Source: Fictibacillus fluitans | GTDB lineage: Bacteria; Bacillota; Bacilli; Bacillales; Fictibacillaceae | Direction: 5' to 3' | Assembly: GCF_030418125.1 (NCBI RefSeq) | Contig: NZ_JAUHTR010000002.1 | Span: 248,001-312,000 of the forward strand | Length of the DNA stretch: 64,000 nucleotides | In this document: positions 1 through 7,748 of the stretch, in pieces | Layout of the letters: the number at the start of each line of letters is the position of its first letter | How positions within the stretch are numbered: position 1 is the stretch's first letter | The notes under the pieces: generated by a model | The model's database searches: none | What the model was told of the DNA's origin: nothing | What the model saw: the letters and a program-made list of their open reading frames with translations, nothing else | Position numbers and translations under genes: made by a program

Positions 1-2
1 GG

Positions 3-353
3 CCAAACTTTTTCTTCTGGTTTGGCTCTTGGCGGGCATCCATTGATGTTTGGGTCACTTTGACTCTGCCTCTTGTGGTTATTGCGATTTTAGACCCGGT
101 TCCCGGACTTATACTACTGGGTTTTCATTATTTTTATGAAGTGTTTTTTGCCAGTAATGTGATTGACCATAATCCTCATATCAAAGGAAGAGTTACGAAA
201 TTACTTGCTATTGGCCAATATCATGTGAAGCATCATGAAGTGTATCGAAGTAATTATGGGTTCTTCATTACTTTATGGGACCACTTATTTGGAACAGTGT
301 ATAACGATAGTGCTAATCAACAGAAAGTCAGAAACAAATCAGCGGTTAAATAA
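3..353 (+). CDS. fatty acid hydroxylase / sterol desaturase family protein, C-terminal part
   Basis: The frame is open from the first bases of the window and has no certain start, so the gene begins to the left. The visible 116 or so residues contain hydrophobic segments and a His-rich motif YHVKHHEVYR, followed by the GFFITLWDHLFGT ending typical of the membrane fatty acid hydroxylase superfamily, in which His clusters bind a di-iron centre. A TTG at 60 could be misread as a start but the reading continues upstream of it. Its TAA stop overlaps a possible ATG of the next gene, so it is translationally close to the biosynthetic genes that follow. It may hydroxylate an acyl chain or tailor the cluster product; that role is inferred from position only. 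Confidence 0.7.
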   Translation, partial: PNFFFWFGSWRASIDVWVTLTLPLVVIAILDPVPGLILLGFHYFYEVFFASNVIDHNPHIKGRVTKLLAIGQYHVKHHEVYRSNYGFFITLWDHLFGTVYNDSANQQKVRNKSAVK

Positions 354-379
354 TGAAGAAGGTACAAGTGGGGTGTCCT

Positions 380-1867
380 ATGAAGGAAAATAAAGGCTCA
401 GAACAATTAACGGGAAGGATTCTAGCATCACCCAGCTCACTACTGCATGAAGAAATATTAAAGCCTCAATTTGATTATGAGCTGGAGCACCTTTTGCCCT
501 TTTATATCCAAATTGAAGTGGCAATGACCCAGGAATATAAACGCATGGGATTGCTGGATGAGGAGGTCAGCGAAGAAATAATCGGCTTGCTAAATGTAAT
601 CACACCGGCTGAAATTAAAGCTGATCCAAAGAGCAATATGTCAGACATATGCTTTGCCATAGAACAATATATCGAAAATCACCTTCAGCAGCCTGCTGTA
701 AAATGGCATGTCGACAGAAGCCGAAATGATGTCCAGGCGACAGCTCAATTAATGTTTGCCCGAAGGTGTCTTGCTGAAATGATAGCTGAATTTGCATTAC
801 TCGTGGAAGACACCATACAGCTTTGTGAAGAAAACGTGTCGGTTCCAATGCCGGGATATACTCATTATCAATCCGCTCAAATTATAACAATAGGATTTTA
901 CTTTACGGCAGTGACTGAAACTCTGCAAAAAACGCTGGGCCGTTTGCTTCGATTGTACGAAGAGATCAATGAGTGTCCTCTTGGAGCCGGGGCGATGGCC
1001 GGTATGGAATTGGAGTGGGACAGAGAAGCACTGGCAGAAACGCTGGGATTTAGTCGTCCATGTCCGCATGCACTTGTAAGTGTTGCTTCAAAGGATTGGA
1101 TGGTGAAAATTGCATCAGAATGTTCAAATGCAGCAGTGTCAATCAGCAGGTTTGTAACCGATTTAATTACGTGGGGAAGCAGTGAATACCAATTTTTCAC
1201 ACTGCCTGATGAAATGTCCGGTATCTCATCGGCGATGCCTCAGAAGAAGAATTTCCCTGTACTGGAGCGGATCCGCGGACGGACTGCTCATCTTACTTCC
1301 TATTATTTCGATATTGTAAATTCGCAGCGAAATACCCCTTTTACCAACCTCGTAGAAACAGCTAAAGAGGGAGGGGCTCACTTTTATCATTTGGCAGTGT
1401 CCATGAAAAGCGTCTTAAAACTCTTCTCTGCGGTAATGAAGGGAATTCAGTTTAAAGAAGACCGGCTGTATGAACTGTGTACAAAAGACTTTTACGGGGG
1501 TTTTTCTGTAGCCAACATGCTTACGCTGAGGGCCTCCATTCCTTATCGCCAAGCTCAGGTAATCGCGGGTAAATATATTGTAAGTATGCTGCAGCAAAAC
1601 CGAAAACCCACTGAAATCGATGTAGATTGCTTTAATAAACAATGCGAAGCTGCAGGGTTTGTTTCTCCTCTTTCAGAAGAACACCTCCTGGAGGCATTTG
1701 AAGTTCAGCAAAGCCTTTTAAAGAAACAGACCCTGGGATCTACTAATCCAATGGAAGTAGAGCGTCTCCTTCATAAACAAAAGCAATATTACTTAGAGCA
1801 GCAACGTCTGATATTAAACCTAATGGAAGTAAATAATGGTACTCAGAATGTGCTTCGAACGTTTTAA
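380..1867 (+). CDS. argininosuccinate lyase-like protein of a biosynthetic cluster
   Basis: A 495-residue member of the aspartase/fumarase/argininosuccinate lyase superfamily. It has the three conserved regions: DRSRND near residue 111, GYTHYQSAQ near 158 with the catalytic His, and the signature loop SSAMPQKKN near 283 with the Ser of the flexible active-site loop. These enzymes break a C-N bond and release fumarate. It is not next to argG or other arginine genes; it sits before a cysteine-synthase-like PLP enzyme and in the same operon as a threonine kinase, which points to diaminoacid formation rather than arginine synthesis. ATG 380 is preferred because of GGGGTG just upstream; ATG 353, overlapping the previous stop, is an alternative. 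Superfamily assignment is firm, substrate is inferred. Confidence 0.82.
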   Translation: MKENKGSEQLTGRILASPSSLLHEEILKPQFDYELEHLLPFYIQIEVAMTQEYKRMGLLDEEVSEEIIGLLNVITPAEIKADPKSNMSDICFAIEQYIENHLQQPAVKWHVDRSRNDVQATAQLMFARRCLAEMIAEFALLVEDTIQLCEENVSVPMPGYTHYQSAQIITIGFYFTAVTETLQKTLGRLLRLYEEINECPLGAGAMAGMELEWDREALAETLGFSRPCPHALVSVASKDWMVKIASECSNAAVSISRFVTDLITWGSSEYQFFTLPDEMSGISSAMPQKKNFPVLERIRGRTAHLTSYYFDIVNSQRNTPFTNLVETAKEGGAHFYHLAVSMKSVLKLFSAVMKGIQFKEDRLYELCTKDFYGGFSVANMLTLRASIPYRQAQVIAGKYIVSMLQQNRKPTEIDVDCFNKQCEAAGFVSPLSEEHLLEAFEVQQSLLKKQTLGSTNPMEVERLLHKQKQYYLEQQRLILNLMEVNNGTQNVLRTF

Positions 1868-1928
1868 GCCTTAATTTAGTTGAGGGCGAAACAAGGGCCC
1901 ATTAAACATAGCTGAGGGGGAAAAGGGC

Positions 1929-2942
1929 ATGTATGAGAACATGATTGAAATGATCGGAAACACTCCTTTAGTAAAGCTTAAGCTTGATGAACAGTCATCT
2001 GCTGGAGTTTTTGCGAAATTAGAAATGCAAAACCCTTTTGGTATGAAAGACCGCGTTGCGAAAAAAGCGATTATGAAAGCAAAAGAATCCGGTGAGCTGC
2101 GGGAGGGGCAGCCAATTTTTGAAAGCTCCTCTGGCACAATGGCATGCGGAATTGCCCTCGTAGGTACAGCATTGGGACATCCAGTCCACATTGTTACTGA
2201 TCCTCGATTGGATTCCATTACTAAGGCCAAATTGCATTCTTTAGGATGCGAGGTTCATGTTGTCGAGAAGATGGGAGAACAAGGATGGCAAGGGGGAAGG
2301 TTGGACCTGCTTCGCGAATTGCTGAAAAGTTATCCTGACGGATACTGGCTCAGACAGTATGATAACCCCGCAAATCCTGAAGCGTATACTGAATTGGCTC
2401 ATGAACTGATAGATGAACTGGGACAGGTAGACGTCTTAGTTGCTGCTGTAGGCAGTGGCGGCTCCATTTCTGGAACAGCCCGTGAATTGAAAAGGTATAA
2501 TCCCGCTTGCAAAGTGATTGCGGTAGATGCAACAGGGAGTGTGATTTTTGGACAACCGGATCGTCCTGCACGGCTCCAAGGAGGAATAGGTAATTCTTTA
2601 GTTGCAGGTAATGTGGACTTTTCCCTTATCGATGAAGTGCATTGGCTTAATGACCATGAAGCTTTTGCAGCTACCATTAACCTTGCCAAAAACGAGAAGA
2701 TATTTGCAGGCAATTCTTCCGGATCGGTCTATGCGGTGGCTCGCTGGATAAGTACCCAGCTGTCACAGGATGTGAAGATCGCAGCCATTTTTCCTGATCG
2801 TGGAGACCGGTATGCAGAAACTATTTATTCTACGGATTACAGGCATATGAATGGAATGTCTTCCACGGAGTTTCTCTATCGGCCAGTAGAAGTCAAAAAA
2901 CATACTGTAGTGGAAAACTGGTCTTATGCACCACTGCTGTAA
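1929..2942 (+). CDS. cysteine synthase-like PLP-dependent beta-replacement enzyme
   Basis: A 337-residue fold-type II PLP enzyme. It begins with the typical MIGNTPLVKL segment, has the Schiff-base Lys at about residue 40 (FGMKDR), a substrate loop SSSGTMA near 66 in place of the TSGNTG of CysK, and the phosphate-binding GSGGS near 175. Family members replace a leaving group on the beta carbon of a serine or threonine derivative. The altered substrate loop and the neighbours, a lyase and a threonine kinase, suggest that it joins an amine donor such as aspartate or glutamate to activated threonine rather than making cysteine. Start ATG 1929 has a G-rich ribosome binding site (GAGGGGGAAAAGGG). 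Specific substrate is inferred. Confidence 0.82.
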   Translation: MYENMIEMIGNTPLVKLKLDEQSSAGVFAKLEMQNPFGMKDRVAKKAIMKAKESGELREGQPIFESSSGTMACGIALVGTALGHPVHIVTDPRLDSITKAKLHSLGCEVHVVEKMGEQGWQGGRLDLLRELLKSYPDGYWLRQYDNPANPEAYTELAHELIDELGQVDVLVAAVGSGGSISGTARELKRYNPACKVIAVDATGSVIFGQPDRPARLQGGIGNSLVAGNVDFSLIDEVHWLNDHEAFAATINLAKNEKIFAGNSSGSVYAVARWISTQLSQDVKIAAIFPDRGDRYAETIYSTDYRHMNGMSSTEFLYRPVEVKKHTVVENWSYAPLL

Positions 2943-2996
2943 CAGCATTTTAATAATGTTGACCAAATGATTAATAAAACTGAAGGAGCTATCATC

Positions 2997-3434
2997 ATGA
3001 ATTTTAAACTATTTGAAGATAAGGACTTGCCTAATTGCACGAAAACATTCATGGATGTTTTCAACCAGGAACCTTGGAACGATGAGTGGACATTGGATAA
3101 TGCAAAGCAATATCTGCTTGATTTCAGCTGTACTCCGGGATTTAAAGGAATATTAGCTGTGGAAAGGGACGAGATTTTAGGATTTATCTTTGGTGTTCAC
3201 AGAGTATGGTGGAGCGGTGATGAATTTTTTATTAATGAAATGTGTGTTAGGGCGGATCTGCAGAATAAAGGGATTGGTAAGGCGCTCTTAAATCAGTTAT
3301 CGAAAGAAATTAGTTCAAGCCCCATCACCAATATTTCACTTCTTACGGATCGGGGAATACCTGCCGAGGAATTTTATAAAAAGAATGGATTTAAAGAAAT
3401 AGAACGGCTTGTTTTTTTAAGTAAAGGTATTTAA
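2997..3434 (+). CDS. GNAT family N-acetyltransferase
   Basis: A 145-residue GCN5-related acetyltransferase. The acetyl-CoA-binding motif A is visible as VRADLQNKGIGKALL near residues 83-97, followed by a beta strand and the FYKKNGF motif B near the C-terminus. ATG 2997 is chosen over the in-frame ATG at 2967 because AAGGAG lies eight bases before it. It lies inside the biosynthetic run and may acetylate an amino group of the product, either as tailoring or as self-protection. The substrate cannot be read from sequence. Confidence 0.8.
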   Translation: MNFKLFEDKDLPNCTKTFMDVFNQEPWNDEWTLDNAKQYLLDFSCTPGFKGILAVERDEILGFIFGVHRVWWSGDEFFINEMCVRADLQNKGIGKALLNQLSKEISSSPITNISLLTDRGIPAEEFYKKNGFKEIERLVFLSKGI

Positions 3435-3450
3435 ATCTGGGGGGATCATT

Positions 3451-4263
3451 ATGAACGATCAGGAATCCTGGTTTTGGTGCCGTGAGCCACGGCTTTCACC
3501 GAAAATAAAGGTTTTTTGCTTTCCATATGCCGGCGGGGGCAGTTCAATCTATCGGGATTGGGCACTTGGCCAAGATATTGAGCTGTATGCGGCCCAGCTT
3601 CCTGGCAGAGAGTCCCGATATAAAGAGCCGCCCATTTCATCTATGGAAGATATGATTCCTAAGATTACTGAAGCTCTATTGGAGTACCTCGACACCCCAT
3701 TTGCTTTATTTGGGCATAGTATGGGGGCGGTCATTGCTTATGAAGCAGCATGTGAGCTTAAAAAGAAATATGGGATATCACCTGTACATCTTTTTGTTTC
3801 AGGAAGAGCGGCTCCGCAGGTTAATGAGACGGGACCCGATATTTATGATTTACCCCAAAAAACATTTATCCAGCGATTGACAGATTTAGGAGGTACGCCT
3901 AAGGAAATTATTGAAGATCCAATTATTTTTGATTTCTATGAGCCTATGCTTAGAGCTGATTTCAAACTTAATGCAACCTACCAATTTACTGACAGGGAGA
4001 AGTTGGACTGTTCCATTTCAGTTTTAAGTGGAAATAAGGATAAAGCGGTTGGGACAGAAAGCCTCAGTTCCTGGAGAGAAGTTACTACTGGATCTGCAAC
4101 TTTTGAAATGTTTGAGGGCGGGCATTTTTTCATCCGCCACCAAAAAAGACAGATTGAGAAATTGATGTTCCGCACTTTAAGGGATCATAACCCCACTTTA
4201 CAGGAGTTAGCCAATGGACATAATCGCACTGAATATAAATGGAGCAGATCAAAAAGTCTGTGA
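3451..4263 (+). CDS. type II thioesterase (GrsT/SrfAD-like)
   Basis: A 270-residue alpha/beta hydrolase of the type II thioesterase family that removes wrong acyl groups from carrier proteins of NRPS and PKS enzymes. It begins with the family-typical FCFPYAGGGSSIYRDW segment, has the nucleophile Ser at about residue 90 in GHSMG, and the catalytic His in GGHFF near 224. Its 3' end overlaps the phosphopantetheinyl transferase by 50 bases, implying co-translation. Such enzymes are almost always found with a megasynthase, which is not in the window and should lie to the left. The start has a GGGGGG-rich ribosome binding site. Confidence 0.9.
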   Translation: MNDQESWFWCREPRLSPKIKVFCFPYAGGGSSIYRDWALGQDIELYAAQLPGRESRYKEPPISSMEDMIPKITEALLEYLDTPFALFGHSMGAVIAYEAACELKKKYGISPVHLFVSGRAAPQVNETGPDIYDLPQKTFIQRLTDLGGTPKEIIEDPIIFDFYEPMLRADFKLNATYQFTDREKLDCSISVLSGNKDKAVGTESLSSWREVTTGSATFEMFEGGHFFIRHQKRQIEKLMFRTLRDHNPTLQELANGHNRTEYKWSRSKSL

Positions 4264-4915
4264 CTGTTTGAGTCCGCTAGTCAGTTTAGAGAGAAGACAG
4301 ATCATCAGCAGTTACCGGTTTTTAGAAGACCGGTTGCGTTCCTTATTTAGTGAACTGCTTATTCAAACCTATGCCAAGGACAAATGGAAAATGGAAGATA
4401 AGGATATAGTGTTCAAAAGAACGAAGTACGGAAAGCCCTTTTTTAGTACCTTCCCGAATTTACAGTTTAATGTAAGCCATTCAGGTCATTGGGTTGTTGG
4501 AGCGTTCGGTGAATGGCCTGTAGGTATCGATATTGAAGAAGTATCTCCTATCGACACAAATATAGCAGAAAGCTTTTTTTCAATTATTGAGCAGGAGCAG
4601 CTGCAAAAGCAAACCGAAAATCAAAAGACTCTTTTCTTTTATAGGTTATGGACATTGAAGGAAAGTTACATAAAAGCAGATGGACGCGGATTATCAATTC
4701 CTCTCGATTCTTTTGCTTTTAAGATAAATGAAGAAAAAATCGTATTTGAATCGAATACGTTGACGGAGCCATGGCACTTTCGACGGTACACTATTGGTAA
4801 TGGATATGAATGCGCGGTATGCGCTCCCACATCGTCATTTCCTGAGCAAGCCGCGATTCTTTCATGGAATGAACTGGTTAGCAGGTATCACTTGATCAAT
4901 GGTTCATCTTTCTAA
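4214..4915 (+). CDS. 4'-phosphopantetheinyl transferase, Sfp type
   Basis: A 233-residue Sfp/Gsp-family enzyme that attaches phosphopantetheine from CoA to carrier proteins. The two signature blocks are present: VGIDIEEV near residue 104 with the Mg-binding acidic residues, and WTLKESYIKADGRGL near 146-160. An N-terminal segment (FNVSHSGHWVVGAFG) provides the CoA-contacting region. It overlaps the thioesterase gene. Together they show that the cluster makes its product on a carrier-protein assembly line. The low-GC overlap region supports true translational coupling rather than a mis-called start. Confidence 0.92.
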   Translation: MDIIALNINGADQKVCDCLSPLVSLERRQIISSYRFLEDRLRSLFSELLIQTYAKDKWKMEDKDIVFKRTKYGKPFFSTFPNLQFNVSHSGHWVVGAFGEWPVGIDIEEVSPIDTNIAESFFSIIEQEQLQKQTENQKTLFFYRLWTLKESYIKADGRGLSIPLDSFAFKINEEKIVFESNTLTEPWHFRRYTIGNGYECAVCAPTSSFPEQAAILSWNELVSRYHLINGSSF

Positions 4916-4948
4916 CCATGGAAATTGATACTTATCGGGGGAGAGGAA

Positions 4949-5914
4949 GTGCAGAATTTGATTGTACAATCAGGTCAAAAAAAGCTGGCTGAAGGGCTGC
5001 AATATGGCCAGGGCTCTGCTTTTGGTACGTTTGGGGAGCTTCTGCAGGGGGTCCGTAATGATAACGATAAAGACTTTCTCGTGACGTTGCCGATTGCCAA
5101 GTTTTCTCACGCTGCTTTTACGTGTATTCCAACAGTTGATTCCCTGGCTATATATCCCTCTAACAAATTGAAGTCTCTTAATTTAGCAAACAACATTTTA
5201 AGGCACTATAATCTGCCGGCTGGCGGGCATTTATATATACACTCCAATTTACCAATTGGAAAAGGATTCGCCAGTTCTTCTGCGGATCTTGTCGCGGTGA
5301 TCAGGGCTATCTCTGATTGTTTCCAAATTCATATCCCTTTAGAAACGGCACAATCCTTTTTGGCAGAAATCGAACCTACAGATGGTGTTATGTATGAGGG
5401 TGTCGTCTCTTTTTATCATAGAGAAGTAGAGCTATGTAAGTTTATTGGACAGTTACCCCCTTTGAGTATTGTAGGAATTGATGAAGGAGGAATTGTGGAT
5501 ACGGTTGAGTTTAATAGAATACCAAAAAACTTTTCGTCCGTGGACAAGGTTTATTATGAAGAACTTTTAAAGGATTTAACCATAGCAATCGAGAGCGGGA
5601 ATGAGGAAGCGATCGGGAGAGTATCCACTATCAGCGCAATGATGCATCAAAAAATCCGACCTAAGAGGACGTTAAACCATGTCTTGGCGATCTGTGAGGA
5701 AGTAAAGGGCCTGGGTATAGCCATTGCGCACAGCGGCACATGTATTGGCATCCTGCTGTCCAATAGCGACTATCAATTTCACCAAAAACTGGCGGCAGCA
5801 AGGGAAAAGCTCTCTAAACACTCTAAAGAGGTGATGGTTTATCATTCATGGAATACTTCTTCTTGTCAAGGCCATGTTCATATTAGGGAGCCCATCATGG
5901 GGAGGAGCTACTGA
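4949..5914 (+). CDS. GHMP kinase, PduX-like L-threonine kinase
   Basis: A roughly 321-residue GHMP-superfamily kinase most like L-threonine kinase PduX. Visible motifs are GTFGELLQG near the start, the ATP loop GKGFASSSADL near residue 105, and EPTDGVMYEG shortly after. PduX makes O-phospho-L-threonine for cobalamin synthesis, but no cobalamin genes are nearby. In this setting phosphothreonine would be the activated substrate for the PLP enzyme at 1929. GTG 4949 is chosen because GGGGGAGAGG lies just before it; TTG 4958 is also possible. The gene ends three bases before the ATP-grasp start. Confidence 0.8.
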   Translation: MQNLIVQSGQKKLAEGLQYGQGSAFGTFGELLQGVRNDNDKDFLVTLPIAKFSHAAFTCIPTVDSLAIYPSNKLKSLNLANNILRHYNLPAGGHLYIHSNLPIGKGFASSSADLVAVIRAISDCFQIHIPLETAQSFLAEIEPTDGVMYEGVVSFYHREVELCKFIGQLPPLSIVGIDEGGIVDTVEFNRIPKNFSSVDKVYYEELLKDLTIAIESGNEEAIGRVSTISAMMHQKIRPKRTLNHVLAICEEVKGLGIAIAHSGTCIGILLSNSDYQFHQKLAAAREKLSKHSKEVMVYHSWNTSSCQGHVHIREPIMGRSY

Positions 5915-5916
5915 TT

Positions 5917-7164
5917 TTGAAAAAGAAACTTCTTTTTGTTGAATCAAATACTACAGGTACTGGAATGATCTTATTAAAAAAAGCTGGATTATGGAATTAC
6001 ACACCTGTTTTTCTAACGCGTAATCCAAAGATTTATGAAGGCTTAGCACAAATCGATTGTGAAATCATACAGTGCAATACGAATTCGGTATCAGAGTTAC
6101 AAAATATCATACATGATTCGTTCTCTATTGATGAAATTGCCGGTATTATGACCACCAGCGAATATTATCTAACCATTGTATCTGAACTTATTGAAGGTTT
6201 GGGGCTGCCCGGAAATTCTCCTGAAGCCATGATGAATTGCAGGTATAAGCACCGGACACGGTTGATTCTAAAAGAAGCCGATATTCTGCAGCCATGGTTT
6301 AAGATTTTGAAATCATTGGATGAAATAGAAGCCGCTGCAAATGAAATCTGCTTTCCATGTGTAGTGAAGCCAGTGGATGAAAGTGGATCTAACCATGTGC
6401 GCCTGTGCCAGACAATTGAAGAAGTAAAAGCCCAGGCACAAAGAATTTTGCGAATAAAGACCAATCCCAGAGGCCAGAACACTGCAAGAGCAGTTTTAGT
6501 TGAAGAGTATTTGGAAGGTCAGGAATATAGCGTGGAAATGTATACATGGGAAGGCAATTCTCAATGTATTGGTATAACGGAGAAAAGAGTAAAGGGAAGT
6601 CCTTACTTTGTAGAGTATGAGCATATTTTTCCCGCTGGTTTATCATCAATGGTTCAAGGAGAACTGGAGAATACTGTTGCTTCTGCGTTAAAAGCCGTCA
6701 GATTTGTAATGGGAGTTACTCATACAGAAGTCAAGGTGACTGAAAAGGGATGTATCATCGTTGAAATTAATGCGCGTCCTGCAGGTGGAATGATTCCTGA
6801 GTTGATTCGTCGTGTAAAAAATGTAGATCTCATGGAGCTGCATACAAAAGCGATGCTGGGGAAATTCTCCGTGCCGTTAATGACCTCTTCCGGTTTTGCG
6901 GGGATTCATTTTATAGTCGCGGACCAAAGTGGATTCATTAATGAAGTAAATGGTGTTTCACAAGTTGAAAAACTAGAGGGCATTAAGTACATACACCTAA
7001 CCACAAAACCTGGCAATGAAGTCCATATACCTGCCAATGCTTCTCACCGGCTTGGATTTATTATTGCTCAAATGGACACGTATGAAGAAACAGAAGCAAA
7101 GTTGGAAGAAGCTATAAAACTCATTTCATTTAAAATTAACCCATCAAAAGTAGTAACAACATAA
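5917..7164 (+). CDS. ATP-grasp ligase (BacD-like carboxylate-amine ligase)
   Basis: A 415-residue ATP-grasp enzyme. The central region has VVKPVDESGSNHV near residue 149 (ATP-binding Lys) and the C-terminal Mg-binding block EINARPAGGMIPE near 283-295, followed by a BacD-like C-terminal lobe. Such enzymes form amide bonds between carboxylates and amines using ATP, for example dipeptides. It is the last gene of the biosynthetic operon; its TTG start follows GGGGAGGAG of the preceding gene end. It may join the unusual amino acid to another residue or load a precursor. Substrates are unknown. Confidence 0.82.
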   Translation: MKKKLLFVESNTTGTGMILLKKAGLWNYTPVFLTRNPKIYEGLAQIDCEIIQCNTNSVSELQNIIHDSFSIDEIAGIMTTSEYYLTIVSELIEGLGLPGNSPEAMMNCRYKHRTRLILKEADILQPWFKILKSLDEIEAAANEICFPCVVKPVDESGSNHVRLCQTIEEVKAQAQRILRIKTNPRGQNTARAVLVEEYLEGQEYSVEMYTWEGNSQCIGITEKRVKGSPYFVEYEHIFPAGLSSMVQGELENTVASALKAVRFVMGVTHTEVKVTEKGCIIVEINARPAGGMIPELIRRVKNVDLMELHTKAMLGKFSVPLMTSSGFAGIHFIVADQSGFINEVNGVSQVEKLEGIKYIHLTTKPGNEVHIPANASHRLGFIIAQMDTYEETEAKLEEAIKLISFKINPSKVVTT

Positions 7165-7166
7165 AC

Positions 7167-7392
7167 CGGAAAGAATTCTATGTGCTAGATCATAAAACGC
7201 CCGTTTCTGCTGTGATTCGAAACTTAACTCCAATCGATTGTGAAGGGAGAGTTTCATGATCCGGTCATCACGTTTCTCATGAGCTGCGGCCGCGTCCCTG
7301 TTAAGGTTGTGGAAAACTACCTGGAGGATGAAGAATCCAGGAATTGCGCTGCACTGATGGAATGGAGGAATCCTTTTTTGGAGAAGCGGTGA
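7167..7392 (+). pseudogene. frameshifted remnant of an unrecognised gene
   Basis: Two short open stretches read as one continuous protein-like sequence if a frameshift near 7251 is allowed. The first, from about 7167 to 7259, ends VSAVIRNLTPIDCEGR. The second, from 7252 to 7392, reads FHDPVITFLMSCGRVPVKVV and continues to EKR-stop. Residue composition looks like a folded bacterial protein, not random translation, but there is no start and no ribosome binding site. I do not recognise the family. It directly follows the ATP-grasp stop, so it may be debris left at the cluster border. Confidence 0.4.
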
Positions 7393-7400
7393 AGCCTTCC

Positions 7401-7429
7401 TTGTAACAAACATAAATAAATTATATAAT
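7401..7429 (+). promoter_or_regulatory. promoter for the antisense (antitoxin) RNA
   Basis: TTGTAA at 7401-7406 and a perfect TATAAT at 7424-7429 are separated by 17 bases, an ideal sigma-A promoter. No coding region follows on this strand before 7749; the next signal is the terminator at 7525-7571. Transcription would begin near 7436. Confidence 0.6.
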
Positions 7430-7454
7430 GAGTATAGAAATGACATGCTATGAA

Positions 7455-7487
7455 AAGAACCCTGATGCTGGAACATCAGAGTTCTCC
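7455..7487 (-). terminator. terminator of the small toxin mRNA
   Basis: Read on the minus strand, GAACtCTGATG pairs with CATCAGgGTTC around a short loop and is followed by TTTT. It lies about 80 bases past the toxin stop codon, so the toxin mRNA and the plus-strand RNA would overlap for more than 100 bases. Confidence 0.5.
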
Positions 7488-7524
7488 AGTTACCCGCAAT
7501 AGCGCGGTGGCTCGATTTTTGCAA

Positions 7525-7571
7525 AAGTAACCACCTCAAGTTGTCTTAGCGGACAGGGTGGTTACTTTTTT
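7525..7571 (+). terminator. rho-independent terminator of the antisense RNA
   Basis: AAGTAACCACC (7525-7535) and GGTGGTTACTT (7557-7567) are perfect inverted repeats, followed by a T run to 7571. The right arm overlaps the last two codons and stop of the toxin gene on the other strand. Confidence 0.7.
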
Positions 7572-7642
7572 GTGTTGGAGACGATTATTACGATTAACGT
7601 TGCAAATGCAATCATTAGAGTTAATGCTTCGTAAGTAGTCAT
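7562..7642 (-). CDS. small holin-like toxin, TxpA/BsrG (Hol_Tox) type
   Basis: A 26-codon frame starting MTTYEALTLMIAFATL and ending VSNTKK. The pattern MxxYExLxxM, then a single hydrophobic helix, then a short Lys-rich tail is that of the Bacillus holin-like type I toxins (TxpA, BsrE, BsrG), which damage the membrane when over-expressed. The predicted antisense RNA overlaps its 3' end and both RNAs have terminators, completing a type I toxin-antitoxin cassette. A second ATG lies directly upstream (7645-7643). Oddly, no good ribosome binding site is seen near the start; the nearest GAAGGA is some 45 bases upstream, so the copy may be weakly expressed or decayed. Confidence 0.72.
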   Translation of the reverse strand: MTTYEALTLMIAFATLIVIIVSNTKK

Positions 7643-7748
7643 CATCTGTTGCTAGAAACTTAAAATTTTACTAGATTCCACTACTAATTTCCTTCACCCT
7701 GACATAGGCTGTATTAAGAGATTTGAGCAGCCAGAATGGAGGGGATGT

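Larger units (their letters stand above)
7436..7571 (+). ncRNA. predicted RatA-like antitoxin RNA
   Basis: A predicted RNA of about 135 bases between the promoter at 7401-7429 and the terminator ending at 7571. It would be antisense to the last codons and the whole 3' untranslated region of the small toxin gene on the minus strand. This 3'-to-3' overlap is the arrangement of the Bacillus type I systems txpA/RatA and bsrE/SR5. Ends are inferred from signals only. Confidence 0.5.

Noticed and set aside
380-1867. Arginine biosynthesis argH
   Set aside because: No argG or other arginine genes nearby, and the operon contains thioesterase, phosphopantetheinyl transferase and threonine kinase, so a biosynthetic-cluster role fits better.
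1929-2942. Housekeeping cysteine synthase CysK
   Set aside because: The substrate loop is SSSGTMA rather than TSGNTG and the length is about 30 residues greater; context is a secondary-metabolite operon.
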